From Desulfitibacter sp. BRH_c19 (lineage in GTDB: Bacteria > Bacillota > DSM-16504 > Desulfitibacterales > Desulfitibacteraceae): a stretch of DNA of 64,000 bases. This document shows positions 42,080 through 51,435 of this stretch, one piece after another. Position numbers and translations under genes: made by a program. A model generated the notes under the pieces. It was not told the DNA's origin. It worked only from the letters and a program-made list of their open reading frames with translations, and did no database searches. Location: assembly GCA_001515945.1 (NCBI GenBank), contig LOER01000033.1:62001-126000 (forward strand), in the 5' to 3' direction. The number at the start of each line of letters is the position of its first letter. Position 1 is the first letter of the stretch.

Positions 42080-43975
42080 TCATGAGCTGAAATTTGATTT
42101 TATGTAGCTTTGAAGCTGACTAACTGCAATTAAAGCCTCCTTTAATGCTAAATATTGCATTCGACTAAGATTACGCGTATTTATTAAATTATCAGGTTCC
42201 TTTCCAACTTTTAGCTGATCTAGGTTGCTCTTTAATCGAAAGACTATTAGAGACTGATAAGCAGCTTCTATATATTCCGCATCCTCTTTCGGCACTACTC
42301 CTTTTTTCATTAACTGCTGAAGCCTTTTCAAGGTTGATGTTTCTAGGATGCCTTCTTTTAACGATAGTATTCTAATACAATTGACTACATGAACACATGC
42401 TTGGGTTTTTAAATTAATTTCTAACTCTAGAGCCTTCTTGGTGTCAGTTATTAATCTTTTAAAGAGCTTAGTAGGTATCTCGCCTTTCAGCTCTTCTCCT
42501 ACCATTAAATTAAGCAGTTGTGGCTTTGACAGAACATCCATGGAAATTTTTTTTAGGTTATCTGCTAATATTTTTCTGCCATACACAGGTCTAAAATCAA
42601 GAAAGGTTGTGATATAAACTACATCTTGGGGGTCTAACCCTTCAGACCACTTTTTAACTCTTAATTCCCACCTACTTGATGACAAGCACCATCTTGGATC
42701 ATTGGCAACTATCTTACCCCTGAATTTTGCATACTCAATATCTTCTAGTCCCTTTACTATTTTACCAGCCAGCCTCAAAAAATAATCATTAACGTACCCT
42801 TGTTTCTCAGAATACACATTATCAAATATTATTCCATTATTCTGGTCCATGGTTAGCAGCTGCTCTTTTCTACCTCCGCTACCCATTGTGACCCAGCAAT
42901 AATCTACTGGGGGAAATCCAAGACCTTCTCTTACCATTTCTTGTTCACATAACTCTATGACTTTCCTTGTAATTCTGTCTTTATATTCTGTTATCAGTTC
43001 ACAGATTTCAACTGGCGGTGCCTTTTCTGAAACCAGTGCCTTTAAAACGTTATCCACTTGGGGACCCAAACCCTTTAACCCCATAAGGCTATCTTGATTT
43101 TCAATTTCATCTATCACACTAAAGGCTCCCATGCTTCTAAACTTAACTAAATCTCCCATTGAAACTATTCCCCTTAATTCATTTTCCTCAGTTATAAGAA
43201 TATGCTTACATTTATTCTTAATCATTGCTAAAAGACCCTGATGAAACGAATCATCTGGTGAGAGTTCAATGGGATGGGAATTCATTACCTCTTTTGCACT
43301 AGGCCAATTGTTAGGTGGAGTACATGATACAAGGCATTTAGCTACCATATCCCTTTCAGCTATAATACCAATGTGTCTATCATCTTCATTTAGTACAACT
43401 ACAGAGCTTATATTTCTACTTTTCATAATATCTGCTACTCTCTGTACTTTTTCATTTTCATAACAAATAGCAACAGGGCTAACCATCATGTCTTTTAGTG
43501 GATTTCTAAAAAGGTTTAACTCTAAACCTGGCAATTCATAAGACTGAGACATCACAAGCTCCTGGTAAACCGAACGCATTCTTTCAGAAAGAATGTGGTT
43601 AAAGTGCTTTGCAAAGCATGGATGTTTCATGCATAAGTCTTCAAATGTATCCTTATCAAGGATAAAGCAAAATAAATCCTCAACAGCCTTTACTGATGCC
43701 GGATAAGTACTTCTGCTTAAGAAGACAGTTTCACCAAAAAGATCCCCAGGTTTCCTATATGATACACCGATATCCTGATTTTCTGTAGAAACTACAACTT
43801 CAGCAAGTCCTTTATAGACTAAATATAATCTATTATGTGATGTCTCCCCTTTCTTAAAAACATAACTATGTTGAGAGTATTTTTTTAAATTCATTTTTGA
43901 ACATACTTGAATGAGGGTGACTTTTGGTAAGGAACTAAAGGGCATTACGTTATGCAAGAATGATATACACTCCAT
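42080..43975 (-). CDS. cNMP-binding, CBS-pair, DUF294 nucleotidyltransferase protein
   Basis: A 631-residue cytoplasmic signalling protein. An N-terminal cyclic-nucleotide-binding fold (about 15-130, PGDLFGETVFLSRSTYPASVKA) is followed by two CBS domains (about 155-280), then a DUF294 nucleotidyltransferase-like domain with MGSGGRKEQLLTMDQNNG near 350, and the helical DUF294 C-terminal region. The GSGGRxE-x-DxN pattern suggests nucleotide transfer, but the target protein is unknown. In other bacteria such proteins sit near DNA polymerase III epsilon-like or transport genes; none is here. AAAGGAGG precedes the ATG. Confidence 0.9.
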   Translation of the reverse strand: MECISFLHNVMPFSSLPKVTLIQVCSKMNLKKYSQHSYVFKKGETSHNRLYLVYKGLAEVVVSTENQDIGVSYRKPGDLFGETVFLSRSTYPASVKAVEDLFCFILDKDTFEDLCMKHPCFAKHFNHILSERMRSVYQELVMSQSYELPGLELNLFRNPLKDMMVSPVAICYENEKVQRVADIMKSRNISSVVVLNEDDRHIGIIAERDMVAKCLVSCTPPNNWPSAKEVMNSHPIELSPDDSFHQGLLAMIKNKCKHILITEENELRGIVSMGDLVKFRSMGAFSVIDEIENQDSLMGLKGLGPQVDNVLKALVSEKAPPVEICELITEYKDRITRKVIELCEQEMVREGLGFPPVDYCWVTMGSGGRKEQLLTMDQNNGIIFDNVYSEKQGYVNDYFLRLAGKIVKGLEDIEYAKFRGKIVANDPRWCLSSSRWELRVKKWSEGLDPQDVVYITTFLDFRPVYGRKILADNLKKISMDVLSKPQLLNLMVGEELKGEIPTKLFKRLITDTKKALELEINLKTQACVHVVNCIRILSLKEGILETSTLKRLQQLMKKGVVPKEDAEYIEAAYQSLIVFRLKSNLDQLKVGKEPDNLINTRNLSRMQYLALKEALIAVSQLQSYIKSNFSS

Positions 43976-44186
43976 AGCACGGCCTCCTTTGTTTAAATTT
44001 TCTGATAATTATATATAGTATTCTATTCTATACAGTAGTGAATATTTCCTTCATATTTAACCCATTTAGTGGAAATTATTTATGGTGAAAGTAGGCTAAC
44101 AGGATTAGCAGGAAATATGACTAGAATGAAGAAACAATATAAAAAACAACTTTTTTGTAGTATTAGATAAATAAGGGGGTTTTGAT

Positions 44187-44936
44187 TTGAGATTGCAGAA
44201 TAAAGTAGCTATCATAACTGGTGGTAGCGGAGGTATTGGATTGGCTACCGGCTTATTATTCCAGAAAGAAGGTGCAAAGGTAGTACTTGGAGATATTAAT
44301 GAGTTAGATGAAACTAATTTTAACTATATTCAGGATAATGATGATATGCTTTTCGTTATATCAGATGTATCCACAGAGACTGGGGCAAAAGAATTAGTAC
44401 AAAGAGCCATTGATACTTACGGAAAAGTAGATATACTCATTAATAACGCTGGAATAAATCCATCAGGTACTGTTGTGGATACGCCCCTTAAACTATATCA
44501 GAAAATTATAGATGTTAATTTAACAAGTGCTTTTCTTTGCAGCAAATATTCAGTCCCTCATATGCTTGCACAAAGAAAAGGTTCAATAGTTAATATCTCC
44601 TCATTAAATGGCATTAGAGGCAACGTTAATTTAGCAGCATACTGTGCAAGCAAAGGCGGCATGGTGTCTCTAAGCCAAGCAATGGCCATGGATTATGCAA
44701 ATAAGGGTATAAGAGTAAACTGTATATGCCCTGGCAGTATAAAAACAAAAATGCTCGAAGATTTATTTAAGACAGCAGGAAATGATATGATAGATGCTTT
44801 ACTAGCTAAGAGTCCTATGGGACGTTTTGGAGAAGCTACTGAAGTGGCCTATGCAGCCTTATTTTTAGCTAGTGACGAAGCTTCATTTATTACTGGTGTT
44901 GCAATGCCTATTGATGGTGGCAGAAGTATTAGATAG
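44187..44936 (+). CDS. Short-chain dehydrogenase/reductase
   Basis: NAD(P)-dependent SDR of 249 residues, 3-oxoacyl-reductase (FabG)-like. TGGSGGIG is the cofactor loop, NNAG is present, and the catalytic Ser (ISSLNG), Tyr and Lys (YCASKGG) are intact. The start is TTG behind AAGGGGG. It is followed after 21 bp by a 3-hydroxyisobutyrate dehydrogenase-type gene, forming a two-gene oxidation unit. The substrate is unknown. Confidence 0.92.
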   Translation: MRLQNKVAIITGGSGGIGLATGLLFQKEGAKVVLGDINELDETNFNYIQDNDDMLFVISDVSTETGAKELVQRAIDTYGKVDILINNAGINPSGTVVDTPLKLYQKIIDVNLTSAFLCSKYSVPHMLAQRKGSIVNISSLNGIRGNVNLAAYCASKGGMVSLSQAMAMDYANKGIRVNCICPGSIKTKMLEDLFKTAGNDMIDALLAKSPMGRFGEATEVAYAALFLASDEASFITGVAMPIDGGRSIR

Positions 44937-44957
44937 TTCAGTTTAGGGGGAAATTTG

Positions 44958-45848
44958 ATGACACAATTAGGTTTTATAGGATTGGGAACTATGGGAAGTG
45001 AAATGGCAAGGCGATTATTAGACGCTAGTTATGACCTTGCAGTATTTAATAGAACTCAGGAAAAGATGCAACCATTTATTGAACAGGGAGCCAAAGCGGC
45101 ACTAAATATAGCCTCTTTAGCAAAAGATTCCGAAATAATATTGACTTGCCTTTCCATGCCAGCTGATGTAATTGAAGTATATACAAAGGAAGATGGTATT
45201 CTAAATAACTTACAGCCGGGCAGTATATGTCTTGACTTCACAACAGTAGGAATGGATACAAGTATCAAACTAGCTAAGCTAGCAATGGAAAATGGAATTA
45301 TTTATTTAGACTCACCCATCAGTGGAGGGCCCGAAGGAGCAGTAAGCGGTTCCCTTTCAATTATGGTTGGCGGTGATAAAGAAGCCTTTGAAACAATTCT
45401 TCCTATCCTTAATGTGCTGGGAAAAAACATCCAATATTTTGGTAACTCTGGACTTGGTAGTGCTGCCAAATTAATCAATCAATACCTTGTAGCAATCAAT
45501 TCTTTAGCAGTTTCTGAAGCAATGGTAACAGGTGTTGCTTTAGGATTAAACTCTACGCAATTATATGATCTATTGAAAACTAGTTACGGCGACAGTAAAA
45601 TATTACGTAGACATATGGAAGAGTATGTTCTGGATAGAAACTTTCAGCCAGGTGGCCAAATAAAATATATTCTGAAGGATGTAAAATTAGCAAACGAACT
45701 AGTTAAGCAAGCAGGAATAGAACCTACCGCTGGGCAAACTGCAGAAAATCTTTTCGTAACAGCTATAGATGAGGGTTTAGCAGAACTAGATATGTCAGCT
45801 CTTATCCAGGTTCTAGAAAAAAAGGCTGGAGTAATAGTTAAAAAATAA
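44958..45848 (+). CDS. 3-hydroxyisobutyrate/tartronate semialdehyde dehydrogenase family
   Basis: Beta-hydroxyacid dehydrogenase of 296 residues. GFIGLGTMGSEMARRLL is the NAD-binding signature, DSPISGGPEGA the substrate loop, and the catalytic Lys is in GLGSAAKLINQYL. Members act on 3-hydroxyisobutyrate, tartronate semialdehyde or succinate semialdehyde. AGGGGG is 8 bases before the ATG at 44958; a TTG at 44955 is also open. It follows the SDR gene and is closed by a modest hairpin. Confidence 0.92.
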   Translation: MTQLGFIGLGTMGSEMARRLLDASYDLAVFNRTQEKMQPFIEQGAKAALNIASLAKDSEIILTCLSMPADVIEVYTKEDGILNNLQPGSICLDFTTVGMDTSIKLAKLAMENGIIYLDSPISGGPEGAVSGSLSIMVGGDKEAFETILPILNVLGKNIQYFGNSGLGSAAKLINQYLVAINSLAVSEAMVTGVALGLNSTQLYDLLKTSYGDSKILRRHMEEYVLDRNFQPGGQIKYILKDVKLANELVKQAGIEPTAGQTAENLFVTAIDEGLAELDMSALIQVLEKKAGVIVKK

Positions 45849-45881
45849 GAAGCTTGTATTCTATTGGGATGAAAAGTGAGA

Positions 45882-45905
45882 GCCTTCTATTTAGAAGGCC
45901 CTTTG
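45882..45905 (+). terminator. Hairpin after dehydrogenase pair
   Basis: GCCTTCT (45882-45888) and AGAAGGC (45893-45899) form a short stem followed by CCTTTG. It lies between convergent genes; the T-run is weak. Confidence 0.5.
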
Positions 45906-45934
45906 AACTGACTAACTTGCCCTGAATTAAGAAC

Positions 45935-46912
45935 TTACTTCAATTCCTTAACAAGATTTGGGGGTTGTCCTCCAGTACATGCTATTACTAAATTCTTTGC
46001 AGCAAGGGCAGCCATAGCATGGTGTGTTTTAGCGGTTGCGGAACCTATATGCGGAATAGTAACTACATTTTTCATTTTTAAAAGTGGATTATTGGGATCT
46101 ACAGGCTCTTCTTCAAATACGTCCAAGCCAGCAGCATAAATCCTTCTTTCCTTTAAGGCCTTTATAAGTGCTTTTTCATTTACAGTTTTACCTCTAGAAA
46201 TATTGATAAATACTGCTGTATTTTTCATTAAGGAGAATTCCTTTTGATCCATTAAATATTTTGTTTCTGGGGTTAGTGGAGTAAGGACCACAACAAAATC
46301 AGAGTCCTTCAGGAGCTGATCCAAGGGCTTATATTCTACCCCTAATGCTTCCTCTACATGTGGCTTTCGACTGCGGTTGTGATAGATGACATTCATGTTA
46401 AAACCAAGCTTACCTCTTCTTGCTACCGCTTCTCCAATTCTCCCCATACCTATAATACCTAAAGTAGAGCCATGTACATCATACCCATAAAAACGATCCT
46501 CAGGTCCATCCACCCAGAGACCATCTTTGACATATTTATCCAGCTCTGTCACTCTCCTAGAAGCAGCAAGCATTAATGCAAAAGCTGTGTCGGCTACAGT
46601 TTCATCCAGTACAGATGGCGTATTTGTGCCAATTATTCCCCTTTCTTTCATTAAGGCTATATCAAAATTATCATATCCAACTGCATCATTACTAATCACC
46701 TTTAAATTAGGTACAAGATCCAGCAGCTCTTTATCTGTTTTATGATATTTAAGTAATAAACCTTCAATATCGCTATTCTCTGCAAGTATTCTTAACAAAT
46801 CTTCTCTTGAAATAGGATTCTGTCCTTCCCATTTATAATAACTACAATGTTCTCCTATGTACTTTTCTACTTCTGGTGGAATCTTAGTTGCTATTAGTAC
46901 TTTAGGTGTCAT
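45935..46912 (-). CDS. D-isomer 2-hydroxyacid dehydrogenase
   Basis: Enzyme of 325 residues of the glyoxylate/hydroxypyruvate or phosphoglycerate dehydrogenase type. GIIGMGRIGEAVARRG is the NAD motif; NISRGKTVNEKAL (Arg), FEEEPVDP (Glu) and TIPHIGSAT (His) supply the active site. AAGGGAGG precedes the ATG at 46912 (MTPKVLIATKIPP); the frame is open much further upstream but overlaps the histidine kinase gene. It lies 13 bp behind the kinase stop, so the two are probably co-transcribed. Confidence 0.92.
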   Translation of the reverse strand: MTPKVLIATKIPPEVEKYIGEHCSYYKWEGQNPISREDLLRILAENSDIEGLLLKYHKTDKELLDLVPNLKVISNDAVGYDNFDIALMKERGIIGTNTPSVLDETVADTAFALMLAASRRVTELDKYVKDGLWVDGPEDRFYGYDVHGSTLGIIGMGRIGEAVARRGKLGFNMNVIYHNRSRKPHVEEALGVEYKPLDQLLKDSDFVVVLTPLTPETKYLMDQKEFSLMKNTAVFINISRGKTVNEKALIKALKERRIYAAGLDVFEEEPVDPNNPLLKMKNVVTIPHIGSATAKTHHAMAALAAKNLVIACTGGQPPNLVKELK

Positions 46913-46925
46913 CAATTTGCCTCCC

Positions 46926-49184
46926 TTAGACTGCAGTAGTTTTTTTCTCCTTCTTAGAATATATGAGCATTCTTTCGCTGCCATCATTAATTACTTTGTG
47001 TAATACTCTTGAAAAATCTTCAATTTTATAAGGCTTGGGAATTATCCCTCTAAAACCGTAATCCCTATAATTGGCCATAACTGGGTCATGTGAGTATCCA
47101 CTAGATACAATAACTTTAACATTTTCATCTAAATCAATCAACTCTTTAACAGCAGTCTTTCCTCCCATACCAACAGGAATAGTTAAATCCATTATAACAG
47201 CGTCAAATCCGTTACCAGACTTTCTTGCCATTAAATACTTTTCAATTGCTTCTTCTCCATCTGAAGCAAAGTCTGCTTCATATCCAAGGGTAGAGAGCAT
47301 TTCACCTGCAAGAGTTCTTATTCCTTCCTCATCATCCATAATTAAAACTCTTCCAGTACCTTTGACAATTGTATCTTCATTAGTTTTATATAAGGTATCC
47401 GATGACATAGGCAGATAAATGTAAAGGCTAGTTCCTACACCTTCCTCCGTTTCTGCATTAATAAAACCATCATGATTTTTTATTATAGAATAAGTAGTTG
47501 CTAGTCCTAGCCCAGATCCGTTGTCTTTCGTAGTAAAGAATGGATCAAAAATTTTCTGCAAATTTTCCTGCGGTATCCCAATGCCCTCATCTATAATAAT
47601 AATTTTTACGTATTCTCCATCATTTAATGGAATATTGTTGAATTTCCGCTCAGTTTTCATATTAATGTTTTCCGCTAATACCCAAAGGTTGCCACCATCA
47701 GGCATTGATTGAACTGCATTAATGACAATATTATTGATGACTTGGCTAATCTGCCCCTCATCAACTTTTACAGGATACAATTCTTTCATAAAGTTGAAGT
47801 TACAGGACACATTAGTACCACTTAAAGCTATATTTATACTATCTCTTAATAAACGTTCAAGGAAAATAGTTTTTTTGACTGGTGCTCCTCCCTTTGCAAA
47901 AACTGATAATTGCTTAGTTAAATCCCTGGCCTGTAGCGTTATCTGCTCTAGGTTTTCCAGCTTTTCCTTTATTTTATCCACTTCTTCATATCTCTTAGCT
48001 AAAGCTATATTACCTAACATAATTGTTAAGATATTATTGTAATCATGGGCAATTCCACCTGCTAAAAGGCCTACTGCCTCCAACTTATCCGCCTTGATTA
48101 ATTCCTCTTCTATCCTTTTCCGTTGTGATATATTTTGCACAACACACATGATTGTAGTAATTTCTCCATTTTCACGATGAAAAGGTATGACTGTTTCTAA
48201 GTAGGTATTATTATGCCAAGTTGCCTCAAAGTTAGATTCTTCACCGTTAAAGGCAGCTTCTAGGAAGGGTTCCATATATTTGCATGACTTAGATGGCAAA
48301 ACTTCCCACATTGATTTACCTAAAAAGGATTCTTGCGTATAACCCATCTCCTCTAACCCTTTTCCTTCTACCATAAGATAATTATAGTTTCTATCATGAA
48401 GGATAATAAAGCCATTTGGATAATTTTTTGCAATAAGGCTAAATCTTTTTTCACTATCTTTTAAATCTCTAATAGCTTTTGCACTCTCGGTAATATTACG
48501 TACCACAGACATCAATTGACCATTTAATAGCCTTATTGCAGATATTTCTACGGACACAAATGTGCCATCCTTTTTCTTCAGATGCAATTCACCCATATGA
48601 TTTTGTTCATTTAACATATCTTTAAATGCATTATTAAGCCTATCAATTTGGTTTTCTGGTACTATATTAACCATATTCATTTGTAGTAGCTCTTCTTTTA
48701 TATATCCTAGCAAATTACATCCACTTTGATTAACATCCACATAATTTCCATCTAGATCTACAATAAATATTCCATCTGTGGCTTGTTCAATCAAGCAGCG
48801 ATATTTTTCCTCGCTATCTCTTATCACAATTTGGGAATCTTGTATATTATCAAGCATATTATTTATTTCTTTTGCTAATATACCGAATTCATTTTCTTTA
48901 TAATCTAGTCTTAGTCTTTTAGCTAGGCTGTAATTTTGGCCTATAGCTTTTATGTCTCTACTTAATTCTATTAACCGTGATAAAATACTCTTGTCCAAAA
49001 ATAACAGGAATAAAAAAACCGCAACCATTCCCAAAAATACTGGAAAAAAAATAAGATTTTCTACTATATTTCTATTCATTTCATATAAATTTCTTGCATA
49101 ATGATTTATAGTTGCAACAGCAATAAAGGCCCAACAAACAAAAATAACTCCAAGGGTTAAATAAACCCTTTTCCTGATTATCAC
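46926..49184 (-). CDS. Hybrid sensor histidine kinase with two PAS domains
   Basis: Membrane hybrid kinase of about 752 residues. Two helices (about 6-25 and 38-60) are followed by HAMP, PAS 1 (SEEKYRCLIEQATDGIFIVD), PAS 2 with a PAC end, HisKA with GGIAHDYNNILTIM, the ATPase domain (NAVQSMPDG, DEGIGIPQENLQKIFDPFF, GSGLGLATTYSI), and a receiver domain whose phospho-acceptor Asp is in VIMDLTIP. It probably senses a redox or small-molecule signal inside the cell. GGGGG favours the GTG at 49184 over the ATG at 49208. No separate response regulator is adjacent; a 2-hydroxyacid dehydrogenase gene follows. Confidence 0.92.
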   Translation of the reverse strand: MIIRKRVYLTLGVIFVCWAFIAVATINHYARNLYEMNRNIVENLIFFPVFLGMVAVFLFLLFLDKSILSRLIELSRDIKAIGQNYSLAKRLRLDYKENEFGILAKEINNMLDNIQDSQIVIRDSEEKYRCLIEQATDGIFIVDLDGNYVDVNQSGCNLLGYIKEELLQMNMVNIVPENQIDRLNNAFKDMLNEQNHMGELHLKKKDGTFVSVEISAIRLLNGQLMSVVRNITESAKAIRDLKDSEKRFSLIAKNYPNGFIILHDRNYNYLMVEGKGLEEMGYTQESFLGKSMWEVLPSKSCKYMEPFLEAAFNGEESNFEATWHNNTYLETVIPFHRENGEITTIMCVVQNISQRKRIEEELIKADKLEAVGLLAGGIAHDYNNILTIMLGNIALAKRYEEVDKIKEKLENLEQITLQARDLTKQLSVFAKGGAPVKKTIFLERLLRDSINIALSGTNVSCNFNFMKELYPVKVDEGQISQVINNIVINAVQSMPDGGNLWVLAENINMKTERKFNNIPLNDGEYVKIIIIDEGIGIPQENLQKIFDPFFTTKDNGSGLGLATTYSIIKNHDGFINAETEEGVGTSLYIYLPMSSDTLYKTNEDTIVKGTGRVLIMDDEEGIRTLAGEMLSTLGYEADFASDGEEAIEKYLMARKSGNGFDAVIMDLTIPVGMGGKTAVKELIDLDENVKVIVSSGYSHDPVMANYRDYGFRGIIPKPYKIEDFSRVLHKVINDGSERMLIYSKKEKKTTAV

Positions 49185-49299
49185 TTCTAAACCCCCATTT
49201 TGACCCATAATTTGATATTTTTTTCTTTATTTTCTATTTTATTGCTTTTCTTTGATTATATAACAAACATAGTGTCGAATTATGCTTAAAAGAGTCACC

Positions 49300-49353
49300 T
49301 AAAAATAGAAAGCTCCTGGAAAAGTAAGGTATGTACCCATCTCCAGGAGCTTT
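49300..49353 (-). terminator. Terminator beyond the DUF4015 gene
   Basis: AAAGCTCCTGGA (49309-49320) pairs with TCCAGGAGCTTT (49342-49353), with TTTCTATTTTT following on the minus strand. It lies beyond repeat copy 3, so the repeat is inside the transcript of the 49522 gene. Confidence 0.85.
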
Positions 49354-49359
49354 TTATCT

Positions 49360-49523
49360 AATTTATCCATAATATTTTATCTGGGTTAAGGCGCCCACTT
49401 CTCTTAAGGAAAGGGGACACACCTGTGAGTAGAACCAGGAATGTCCCCCATATGACTAAATCAGGTGGAGCAGAGTCTCCATCTGATTCCCCGATGTTCA
49501 GCTTTGGCTGAACGAGTTCACTT
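49360..49523 (-). repeat. Dispersed structured repeat, copy 3 (full)
   Basis: Most regular of the three copies. Minus-strand order: stop codon of the 49522 gene, GTTCAGC/GCTGAAC hairpin, AATCAGATGGAG/CTCCACCTGATT hairpin, GGGGACA/TGTCCCC hairpin, then AATTTATCC on the far side. It is followed by a strong terminator. With that terminator it fills the 313-bp gap between this gene and the histidine kinase. Confidence 0.85.
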
Positions 49524-51255
49524 ATTGGTCTTCAAACTCTAATTCTTGTTCTAGTTCAACTTCGGGTTCTGGTTTATAGGTTAAAAGAGCAAGAAATTCC
49601 TTAGAAGGCTTTACCTTCCAGATGTTGTTTTCCTTATATACCTGGAACATTTGACCTTCTATTTTATACTCTGTTTTATCTATTGTTACTACAATATCAA
49701 TTTCAAAAACAGCTTTCTTACCTTCCTCTGAGACTGGTTTAATATCATAAGAAACTAACTTGCCTGTCCAACTGTCCATCCAAGGTTTATATTCATTATA
49801 ACTAATTGTAAAGTCAGTTCCATGTAAGACTAATGCTTCTCTCCATTTCTTTTTAGAAACAGCCTCCATATAATCGTCAAGTGCTGTCCTAATAGTTCTT
49901 CCTAATACATCATGTCCTTTTTCTTCTAAGGAATCCTTAAACTCTTTCTTTCTTTGCTGAAATTCTTCTTCAGTTAAGAAGGCTTCAGAAATATAACTAT
50001 TCCCCGCATTCCATATTAGGTATTCATCTATTCCTAATGCCAAAGCAGCATCAATTTGTGCTCTAACTTCCTTTGCACCATAACGAATGTTTCCCTGAAT
50101 CCATGATGCAGTAAAGCTCTGCAACCAGGGTCTGATTATGGCTGGATTTTCTAATGATGCATTTCGCTTAATAGCATCTGTTAAAGCCCTTGTTACTGTT
50201 CCAGCTGGGTGGGCGTCAGGAACTGGATACCCAAAGTAACCAGGCCCATAATGACTTGGATAAATCATGGGACAATTATATTCCACATTTGCTGCAACCT
50301 TTTCCCAAGTTTGCCCTATTCTATCAGAATCTCCCCACGAAGTAGCAATTACACCAAAAGTATCCGCCGCTATATGTACATTGTACTCTTCTAGCTGTTC
50401 TCTGGCATATTCTAAAAATTCTTTGATCGCATCGTCCTTTGCCAACCCATCTTCTCCTGGATAATATGCTTCTTTGTCTACCCTTTTGGCATTTTCTGGG
50501 AAACGCACATAGTCAAACTGTATCTCCCTAAATCCCATTAAAGCAGCTTCCTTAGCGATAGCAATGTTATAATCCCAAACCTTTTTTTCATAAGGGTTAA
50601 TCCATGCTACCCCTTTGTTATCACGCCAAGTTCCACCGCCATTTCTTTGAATTGCCCATTCAGCCCTTTGCTCTGCCAGGTGTGGATCTTTAAAAACTAC
50701 AATCCGCGCGATTGGGTATATATCTCTTTCCTTTATTTTTTCCATTGCAACTTTTATATCCTTGATAGGTACAGATCGATTAGCACCTACTTCTTGTACT
50801 ATTTCAATTTCACTTTTGTAACTCATTACTCCATGGTCATTTTTTACATCAATTACCAGCGAATTTAACTCTGTGGTTGTGACTAGATCCATCAACTTAT
50901 TAAACCTGTCAGTTTGTCCCACACTATTACCTGTTAGATAGAGTCCTCTTGCTTTTACAGGTGGATTCTCTTCTAGTTCTAGTGGTGGTAGGGGGACAAA
51001 AAAAGCACCAAGCTCTTCTTTTAAGACTAATTCCCGTTGAGTTCTTTCTTCTTTTAATCGCTCTTCTTCAAGTCTTTTCTGTTCTTCCAGGTCAATTTCA
51101 TTCTCTTCCTCTACCTCTTCTTTTTGATTTTGATCGCCTTGACCTTGATCAACTACCATAAAAATGTTTTGAGAACATCCGACAAAGGTAAGGGCCAGTA
51201 ATAATGAAAGAATAACAGCAAAAGGTAAAGCATACTTTCTAGTCAACAAATTCAC
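49522..51255 (-). CDS. DUF4015 glycoside hydrolase-like lipoprotein
   Basis: Exported lipoprotein of 577 residues. The lipobox ends LTFVGC (C27). A charged Glu/Lys/Arg stretch (about 38-78) looks like a coiled coil. A TIM-barrel DUF4015 domain (about 100-430; VKARGLYLTGNS, QFDYVRFPENAKR, ADTFGVIATSWGDSDRIGQ, YPSHYGPGYFG, IRPWLQSF) is a putative glycoside hydrolase. A C-terminal domain (about 455-560; DDYMEAVSKKKWREAL) resembles NTF2-like folds. The start is GTG behind AAGGGGGA. Substrate unknown, probably a wall or extracellular polymer. Confidence 0.88.
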   Translation of the reverse strand: MNLLTRKYALPFAVILSLLLALTFVGCSQNIFMVVDQGQGDQNQKEEVEEENEIDLEEQKRLEEERLKEERTQRELVLKEELGAFFVPLPPLELEENPPVKARGLYLTGNSVGQTDRFNKLMDLVTTTELNSLVIDVKNDHGVMSYKSEIEIVQEVGANRSVPIKDIKVAMEKIKERDIYPIARIVVFKDPHLAEQRAEWAIQRNGGGTWRDNKGVAWINPYEKKVWDYNIAIAKEAALMGFREIQFDYVRFPENAKRVDKEAYYPGEDGLAKDDAIKEFLEYAREQLEEYNVHIAADTFGVIATSWGDSDRIGQTWEKVAANVEYNCPMIYPSHYGPGYFGYPVPDAHPAGTVTRALTDAIKRNASLENPAIIRPWLQSFTASWIQGNIRYGAKEVRAQIDAALALGIDEYLIWNAGNSYISEAFLTEEEFQQRKKEFKDSLEEKGHDVLGRTIRTALDDYMEAVSKKKWREALVLHGTDFTISYNEYKPWMDSWTGKLVSYDIKPVSEEGKKAVFEIDIVVTIDKTEYKIEGQMFQVYKENNIWKVKPSKEFLALLTYKPEPEVELEQELEFEDQ

Positions 51256-51435
51256 AAAAGATCCCCCTTAAAACGACAATTTCTCCTATGTATAATGTAT
51301 GTGAGCTTGGCATAGAAGTCTAATCGGATTATAAGGGGATATTCATCCCTATTTTAGCCTAAGCATGAATTATGTTACATTTAATCACCCATTCTTATAA
51401 TTTCAACTATCTGGAATTAAAAGTAAATACTTACA